A DNA stretch of 47,416 nt from JAWUXM01 sp034111325. Its GTDB lineage: Bacteria > Pseudomonadota > Alphaproteobacteria > Rickettsiales > JABIRX01. The DNA is taken from assembly GCA_034111325.1 (NCBI GenBank), contig JAWUXM010000048.1, forward strand, positions 1 through 47,416. The letters are read 5' to 3'. Shown here one piece after another: positions 42,613-47,416 of this stretch (position 1 is the first letter of the stretch; the number at the start of each line of letters is the position of its first letter). Under the pieces are notes generated by a model. That model did not search any database and had not been told where the DNA came from. It saw only the letters and a list, made by a program, of their open reading frames with translations. The position numbers and the translations under genes are program-made.

Positions 42613-43689
42613 TTACCTGCCTTCAAAATTGATTCGTGGGTCAACAACGTGATAAAAAATATCACCGATTAAGTTAAAAACAAGACCTATAAAACTATAT
42701 AAATATAAGGTTGCAAAAATAACTGGATAGTCTCGATTAATCGCCGCTTCAAAACCCAAAAGTCCTAAACCATCTAACGAAAAAATAATCTCGATTAGCA
42801 ATGCACCAGTAAATAATATACTAATTAACATTGCAGGAAATGCTGCAATCACCAGCAACATAGCATTACGAAAAATATGACCATAGAGGATTTTATTTTC
42901 AGATAAGCCTTTTGCGCGCGCAGTAATCACATATTGCTTACCTAGCTCTTCCATAAAACAATTTTTAGTAAGCATGGTGAGGCTTGCAAAGCCACTAACT
43001 ACCATCGCTAAAAGCGGTAAAAATAAATGGTAAAAATAATCAGCTATTTTAGCAAAAAAACCAAGCTCCGAGAAATTATCAGACACTAAACCTGATAAGG
43101 GAAAAAACGGCATATAACCACCTTGCGCAAAAAGAATAATCAATAAAATGGCGAAAAGGAAACTTGGGATAGAATAGCCCGTAAAAATTACCATACTCGT
43201 CCAGAAATCGAACTTGCTACCATCGCGTACCGCCTTTCTAATCCCTAATGGAATAGCAATTAAGTACGTTATAAGACTTGTCCACAAACCTAAAGAAATT
43301 GATACTGGCAGCTTCTCAAACATCAACTCCGTAACTTTGCGTCCTTTGAAAAAACTTTCGCCAAAATCAAACAATACGTAGCTTTTTAACATTAGGAAAA
43401 AGCGTGTGTGTAAAGGCTTATCAAAACCATATTGCTTTTTGATTTCGGCAATAATTTCAGGATCCAACCCTTTACCACCAATTTGCGTATCACTTTTTTG
43501 CGTGTTAAGATTCTCCTGCAAATTACCACTTAGACTACTCATAAATGAGCCATCACGCCCTTTCATTTTCGCGACCACCTGTTCAATTGGCCCACCTGGA
43601 ACAGCCTGAATGATGACAAAATTTAAAGCCATTATACCAAATAAGGTTGGAATAATTAGCAATAACCTTTTGAGAATGTAAGAAAGCAT
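42613..43689 (-). CDS. yejB: ABC transporter permease, YejB type
   Basis: 358 residues. Six hydrophobic helices with an early helix MLSYILKRLLLIIPTLFGIM and LNFVIIQAVPGGPIEQ, the YejB/DppB-like start, followed by a long periplasmic loop (residues about 38-100). The binding-protein-dependent permease part has RAKGLSENKILYGHIFRNAM near 265, the EAA-like cytoplasmic loop that contacts the ATPase. YejABEF takes up oligopeptides and microcin C. Neither yejA, yejE nor yejF is next to it here, so either they lie elsewhere or it works with other subunits. Start 9 nt after hemH's end. Confidence 0.9.
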   Translation of the reverse strand: MLSYILKRLLLIIPTLFGIMALNFVIIQAVPGGPIEQVVAKMKGRDGSFMSSLSGNLQENLNTQKSDTQIGGKGLDPEIIAEIKKQYGFDKPLHTRFFLMLKSYVLFDFGESFFKGRKVTELMFEKLPVSISLGLWTSLITYLIAIPLGIRKAVRDGSKFDFWTSMVIFTGYSIPSFLFAILLIILFAQGGYMPFFPLSGLVSDNFSELGFFAKIADYFYHLFLPLLAMVVSGFASLTMLTKNCFMEELGKQYVITARAKGLSENKILYGHIFRNAMLLVIAAFPAMLISILFTGALLIEIIFSLDGLGLLGFEAAINRDYPVIFATLYLYSFIGLVFNLIGDIFYHVVDPRINFEGR

Positions 43690-43698
43690 TTTACCCCT

Positions 43699-44712
43699 TT
43701 ATTGCCAAAGCTCTTTTTCGAGCAAATGATTGATAAGTTTTATAGAATCATCACTATCATTTAAGCATGGCACGAGTGAGAAATTCTCGCCACCTAATTT
43801 AAAAAATAGCTCCCTATATTCCATATCAACTTCCTCTAATGTTTCGATACAATCAGCAGCAAAACCGGGAGTTATCACAATAAGATTCTTAACGCCTTTA
43901 TTTACTAATTCTTGCAACACATCAGCAGTATAAGGCCTCAGCCATTCTTTTGGGCCAAACCTTGATTGAAAGCTTATATGGTTTTCTAATTTAATTTTTT
44001 GCTTAGATAATTCTTCATTAAATAAACGGTTAGTTTTCTGACAAAAACATGAATAAGGATCGCCATTATCAAAATATTTCTGTGGAATACCGTGATATGA
44101 AGAAAGGATTGCATCAGGCTTAAAACCTAACTTTTTAATGTGACCTTTAACACTATTAACCAATGATTTTATATATAATGGATGATCACAATATTGACCG
44201 GCTATACGGACATTTGGCTGCCACCTTACCTTCCCTAACACTCGATAAATCTCATCACAAACCGTAGCCGTAGTGGCGGCGCAATATTGTGGATATAAAG
44301 GCAGAAAAACTATCCTATCACAGCCTTGCTCTAACAAAGTTGCGATTTGACTTTCAATAGAAGGATTCCCATAACGCATAGCATAATCTACGATAAAGTT
44401 ATCATGTTTTTTACTAGCAAGCTTCGCTAATTTCTTCGCTTGTAATTGAGTATAATATTTCAATGGCGATAGATTAACATCCTTCAACCATATTGATTTG
44501 TACTTCTTTCCAGTAGCAATTGGGCGCAAGGGTAATATAAGAAAATTAAGGATGATTTGCCAGATTAGCGCAGGGACTTCGATAACTCTTTTATCACTAA
44601 GAAATTCTTTCAGATATTTCCTGACGGAAAAATAATCATAACCATCTGGTGTGCCTAGGTTGATTATTAAAACGCCGATTTTTTTATGAATTTTAGGATG
44701 GTTCGCACTCAT
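43699..44712 (-). CDS. hemH: Ferrochelatase
   Basis: About 337 residues from the ATG at 44712, which overlaps the TPR gene's TAA as TAATG; an ATG at 44721 adds three residues. It inserts Fe2+ into protoporphyrin IX, the last step of heme synthesis, at the membrane. GVLIINLGTPDGYDYFSVRKYLKEFLSD is the family start, AMRYGNPSI and LPLYPQYCAATTATV follow, SYHGIPQKYFDNGDPY holds the catalytic His, and the end has ITPGFAADCIETLEEVDME with the Glu/His acid partners. Cys pairs suggest a 2Fe-2S site is possible but not shown. Coupled to the TPR gene. Confidence 0.96.
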   Translation of the reverse strand: MSANHPKIHKKIGVLIINLGTPDGYDYFSVRKYLKEFLSDKRVIEVPALIWQIILNFLILPLRPIATGKKYKSIWLKDVNLSPLKYYTQLQAKKLAKLASKKHDNFIVDYAMRYGNPSIESQIATLLEQGCDRIVFLPLYPQYCAATTATVCDEIYRVLGKVRWQPNVRIAGQYCDHPLYIKSLVNSVKGHIKKLGFKPDAILSSYHGIPQKYFDNGDPYSCFCQKTNRLFNEELSKQKIKLENHISFQSRFGPKEWLRPYTADVLQELVNKGVKNLIVITPGFAADCIETLEEVDMEYRELFFKLGGENFSLVPCLNDSDDSIKLINHLLEKELWQ

Positions 44713-45680
44713 TAGTCGCATTCAAGATTAGTGATTTTATCATCAAGTTTTTCAACAATAAAATTAACTTTTAATTTTCGATAAAGCCGGCGCGCATCGT
44801 AATAATTATCACATGCTTTCTCATTGTTATTTTGCCGCTCATAAATCAGCCCAAGATTAAATAATTGCGCTGCAATACCTTCCTTCCGACCAAGATCTTT
44901 GTTCATTTGCAACGCATCACGATAATATTTCTCAGCAATATCAATATGACCAACTTGTTGATAAGCAATTCCCAAATTACCAGTAGCAGCAACAATTGCT
45001 TCACGGTTTGAATTTTGCGTTCCAAGTGACAATACACGATTATACGCATTTATTGCCTCCTCAATCTGCCCGCTATTACGATAAATATGCCCCAAATCAT
45101 TCCATAGCATGACATTCTTAGGGTCAACTTCTGTAGCTTTATGTAAAAGCTCCAAAGCTTCTGTCGGGTTAGTAACGTAGCGCAATGCTGCGATGTTCAG
45201 ATATAGCTTTGCTATTTCTTCTTTCTCGCGTGCTTTTTCTAGATGGCTCATAAAAACTTCTTCCGCCACCTGCGGGTTTTTAATTTTCAGACGTACAAAC
45301 GCCTCAACAATTTTTATCCGCTCATCAACAGTAATATCCTTTACTTTTTGAAATTCCATGAGGCTTCTCACCGCACGCTTTAGATTATTTACAACTTCAA
45401 CCTCATTACCATATTGCACACGATAAGCTTTCACTACTGATTCAACAAAAACGCTATCTTCATCAGGAAAAGTTTCATTTAAATACGGTACGTTAATATT
45501 ATAAACAAAATCATAAGCTTGGTTATATGATGGAACCTTATCAGCTATATATTTCACAAGGCCACCTAATTGCATAAAAAGCGGAATCAACACAGCCACA
45601 ATCGTAATTTTAAGATTATGCTTCGCCATAAAACGCGCAAATTTATCTAAAGGTGTTTCTGGCTTTTCCGTATGCTGCAT
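44712..45680 (-). CDS. Membrane-anchored TPR protein
   Basis: 322 residues. One N-terminal membrane helix at about 25-45 (ITIVAVLIPLFMQLGGLV) is followed by a soluble part. Tetratricopeptide repeats occupy about 155-305: PTEALELLHKATEVDPKNVM, LWNDLGHIYRNSGQIEEAIN, GNLGIAYQQVGHIDIAEKYY, FNLGLIYERQNNNEKACDNY, each with the W/L-G-Y-A-P pattern. TPR arrays dock partner proteins; no partner can be named. It lies between nagZ and hemH and shares a TAATG overlap with hemH, 2 nt after nagZ's stop, so all are likely co-transcribed. Confidence 0.88.
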   Translation of the reverse strand: MQHTEKPETPLDKFARFMAKHNLKITIVAVLIPLFMQLGGLVKYIADKVPSYNQAYDFVYNINVPYLNETFPDEDSVFVESVVKAYRVQYGNEVEVVNNLKRAVRSLMEFQKVKDITVDERIKIVEAFVRLKIKNPQVAEEVFMSHLEKAREKEEIAKLYLNIAALRYVTNPTEALELLHKATEVDPKNVMLWNDLGHIYRNSGQIEEAINAYNRVLSLGTQNSNREAIVAATGNLGIAYQQVGHIDIAEKYYRDALQMNKDLGRKEGIAAQLFNLGLIYERQNNNEKACDNYYDARRLYRKLKVNFIVEKLDDKITNLECD

Positions 45681-45682
45681 CT

Positions 45683-46573
45683 TTACTTCTCTAGTTTCGC
45701 TTTAATAATTGCTTCCATCTCATCCATATCAGCATTACAATGTAACAATATATCGCACCCAGATTTATATGCCTTCTCAGCTCTTGTAGTGAAATTACCC
45801 CGCAACGCTTTCATCGATAAATCATCTGTCATTATGAGACCTTTGAAACCTATAGTGTTTTTTATGTAATCAATAGCTTTTTTTGAGAATGTAACTGGAT
45901 TATTTTTATCAAGTGCCGTAAATACTATATGTGCAGTCATAGCTATAGGGTAGCCTACAAGCTCCTTGAAAACTGCAAAATCACTCTCTTGCAGATCTGC
46001 TAAAGAATCATGAATAATCGGTAATGATTCGTGCGAATCAACTACTGCCCTACCATGCCCTGGGATATGCTTAATAATTGGTTTGACCCCATACTTCAAT
46101 AATGTATCAGCTGCCACCTTTGCTAAAATCGCTACCTGCTTAGGATTATCTGCAAATGCCCGATTGCCAATAATCTTATCCGCCCCTTCAATAAATAAAT
46201 CACAAACTGGCGCGCAATTAGTATTGATCCCTAAATCCCTTAAACGTGTGGCTATGATTTTATAGTTTTTTGCGGTTTCTTTTTTTGCTTGAGCAATATT
46301 ACCATGAGCATGCTCTAAAAAACTGCCAACTGCTGGAGTTTGATTATATAGGCTACGTAATCTCGAAACTCGCCCCCCCTCCTCATCGATTAGAATCATC
46401 GGATCATAATTTTCATGCAAATTCTTAAGTGCCTGAATTAAGTTTTGAATTTGCACTGCCGAATCGCAATTACGATGAAGCAAGATGAAGCCCATCGGCT
46501 TGTTTTCCTTAAAGAAAGCTTCCTCTTCTTTGGTTAGCTCTGTAGAACGAAGTCCAAAAATAATCGGTTTCAT
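45683..46573 (-). CDS. nagZ: Beta-N-acetylhexosaminidase NagZ
   Basis: 296 residues from the ATG at 46573 (a TTG at 46582 is less likely). GH3 family; it removes GlcNAc from anhydro-muropeptides during peptidoglycan recycling in the cytosol. GFILLHRNCDS near 30, IDEEGGRVSRLR near 60, the catalytic KHIPGHGRAVVDSH near 164 with the His general acid, and MTDDLSMKAL near 240 with the nucleophile Asp. It follows the SPOR gene closely, the common alphaproteobacterial order. Confidence 0.95.
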   Translation of the reverse strand: MKPIIFGLRSTELTKEEEAFFKENKPMGFILLHRNCDSAVQIQNLIQALKNLHENYDPMILIDEEGGRVSRLRSLYNQTPAVGSFLEHAHGNIAQAKKETAKNYKIIATRLRDLGINTNCAPVCDLFIEGADKIIGNRAFADNPKQVAILAKVAADTLLKYGVKPIIKHIPGHGRAVVDSHESLPIIHDSLADLQESDFAVFKELVGYPIAMTAHIVFTALDKNNPVTFSKKAIDYIKNTIGFKGLIMTDDLSMKALRGNFTTRAEKAYKSGCDILLHCNADMDEMEAIIKAKLEK

Positions 46574-46588
46574 AAATATCAATATTAG

Positions 46589-47266
46589 CTAAAATGCTGC
46601 ACTAGTATAAAAACAATCTAGTTTTTCATTGCGTAAATCTCGACAAAAACGTTTTGCTATTTTTTTACTATTAAAGCTTCCTGCTTTTAACTTATACAAA
46701 AAACCAACATCACGTACATTCTCACGCGCAATATAATATTGCACATTTTTCATAATGGACGGATATGCGCTTTGTAATTTTACCCAGTGATTAAGCGCTG
46801 CTTGTTTTGAACGAAAAGCCCCTAATTGCACCATGTTTTTTCTGCCTTTTGCTTTGCGTTTTGGGACATATTTATGGGACTTAGTAATTTTAATATTTGT
46901 GTCTTTAAATTTTATGGTTGAACCAGCCTGAGCAACTGGCTTTCTTGGCACAACTATCCTTTCATATTCACGCTTATTTTTACGCGATAGTGCAATTTTT
47001 TCATCTATAATTTGCGCTTTATGTTTGGTAAGATCTGGCTCATCACCATTAATAAAGTCATATATGTTTTTACTATTAAGATATGTAGTCTCGCTTTTTT
47101 TATCAGGAAAAATACGCGTATTTTCCTTTTCTGCATAGACCATCTCAGGCTTTATTGCAGATACCGTTTTATAAAAATATTGGCGCGCATTACTAACCAC
47201 CTGCCAGATAATAACCAACCCAACTAGTAACAATGCTAAATTAATGAATCGTGTTTTTGTAATCAT
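46589..47266 (-). CDS. SPOR-domain inner-membrane protein
   Basis: 225 residues. N-terminal membrane helix (residues about 8-24, LALLLVGLVIIWQVVSN), a hydrophilic, basic linker, and a C-terminal SPOR domain (about 144-225): MVQLGAFRSKQAALNHWVKL, then YKLKAGSFNSKKIAKRFCRD. SPOR domains bind peptidoglycan denuded of stem peptides at the septum. In alphaproteobacteria this gene often lies next to nagZ, as here (16 nt). A role in division or wall remodelling is inference from domain and context. Confidence 0.9.
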   Translation of the reverse strand: MITKTRFINLALLLVGLVIIWQVVSNARQYFYKTVSAIKPEMVYAEKENTRIFPDKKSETTYLNSKNIYDFINGDEPDLTKHKAQIIDEKIALSRKNKREYERIVVPRKPVAQAGSTIKFKDTNIKITKSHKYVPKRKAKGRKNMVQLGAFRSKQAALNHWVKLQSAYPSIMKNVQYYIARENVRDVGFLYKLKAGSFNSKKIAKRFCRDLRNEKLDCFYTSAAF

Positions 47267-47388
47267 GAATATTAAAACCTTCCTTTCCCCTTATGATTAA
47301 GAACTTCTCCATCTAAAGCAAGGAGAAATAATTAGTAGGTCGTTATATAGGAGATTTTGGGAATAGTTTCATAAACCCATTGAGTGAA

Positions 47389-47416
47389 AATCTGTGGGGT
47401 TTTGTGATGATTTTTT
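47389..47416. repeat. Family A arm at window end
   Basis: AAAATCTGTGGGGTTTTGTG ATGATTTTTT matches the left arm of the copy at 6276. The rest lies outside the window. 47267-47388 shows no gene. Confidence 0.55.

Overview
The window looks like chromosomal DNA of an AT-rich alphaproteobacterium of the Rickettsiales type or a close relative. The 16S rRNA gene stands alone, with no 23S or tRNA-Ile/Ala behind it, as in Rickettsiales. The ATP synthase genes are split (delta-alpha-gamma here, beta-epsilon not). There is an ankyrin protein, a rickettsia-style set of palindromic intergenic repeats, and alphaproteobacterial versions of COQ9, SPOR-NagZ, HemH, YejB, PurB, Ffh, RecR/YbaB and PolA. Metabolism is richer than in obligate Rickettsia: NADP-type glutamate dehydrogenase, class II DAHP synthase, prephenate dehydratase, ThiD and a prepilin. 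I cannot name a genus from the sequence alone.

Layout. 1-413: 3'-truncated coq9. 478-1073: RelB/YafQ-type toxin-antitoxin pair with a promoter/operator. 1329-6157 (minus): atpG-atpA-atpH, a membrane protein, and a TrmA-family RNA methyltransferase. 6276-8558: accessory stretch with a repeat, a tRNA-Ser relic, an intact tRNA-Ser(UGA), a TRL-like lipoprotein and an IS256-type transposase fragment. 8559-11301: gdhA, an EamA transporter and a VOC protein. 11480-13373: repeats and the solitary 16S gene inside its processing stem. 13673-17228: an unusual coupled pair, a membrane-anchored AAA/STAND-like ATPase and a short MscS channel. 17271-22909: ZntB, a Crp/Fnr regulator, an SDR with a perfect FNR-type box upstream, and a P2-type cation ATPase. 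23011-27055: alkaline-ceramidase-like protein, divergent aroG/pheA, prepilin. 27073-29346: groESL with an RpoH-like promoter and a clear terminator. 29394-34840: CDGSH protein, repeat cluster, ankyrin protein, purB, ffh, a small basic protein, glycosyltransferase. 34851-47266: polA, rpmE, thiD, glmM, esterase, recR, ybaB, yejB, hemH, TPR protein, nagZ and SPOR protein.

Two families of dispersed palindromic repeats fill most gaps. Family A (about 115-130 bp, also short and half forms) is a near-complete palindrome whose end repeatedly abuts or overlaps stop codons (atpG, groEL, ank, polA, thiD, recR). Family B (47-276 bp) is MITE-like, with terminal inverted repeats starting ATACCAA. In both families the arms differ between copies while staying complementary within a copy, which suggests the fold matters.

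Main points to follow up: the ATPase plus MscS cassette, including a P-loop that lacks its lysine; the 16S 3' end reading CCTCTT instead of CCTCCTT, with matching AAGAGG ribosome binding sites; a possible L31 autoregulatory leader; the FNR box next to an FNR-type regulator; and the repeat families themselves. All functions are inferred from sequence reading; no database search was run.
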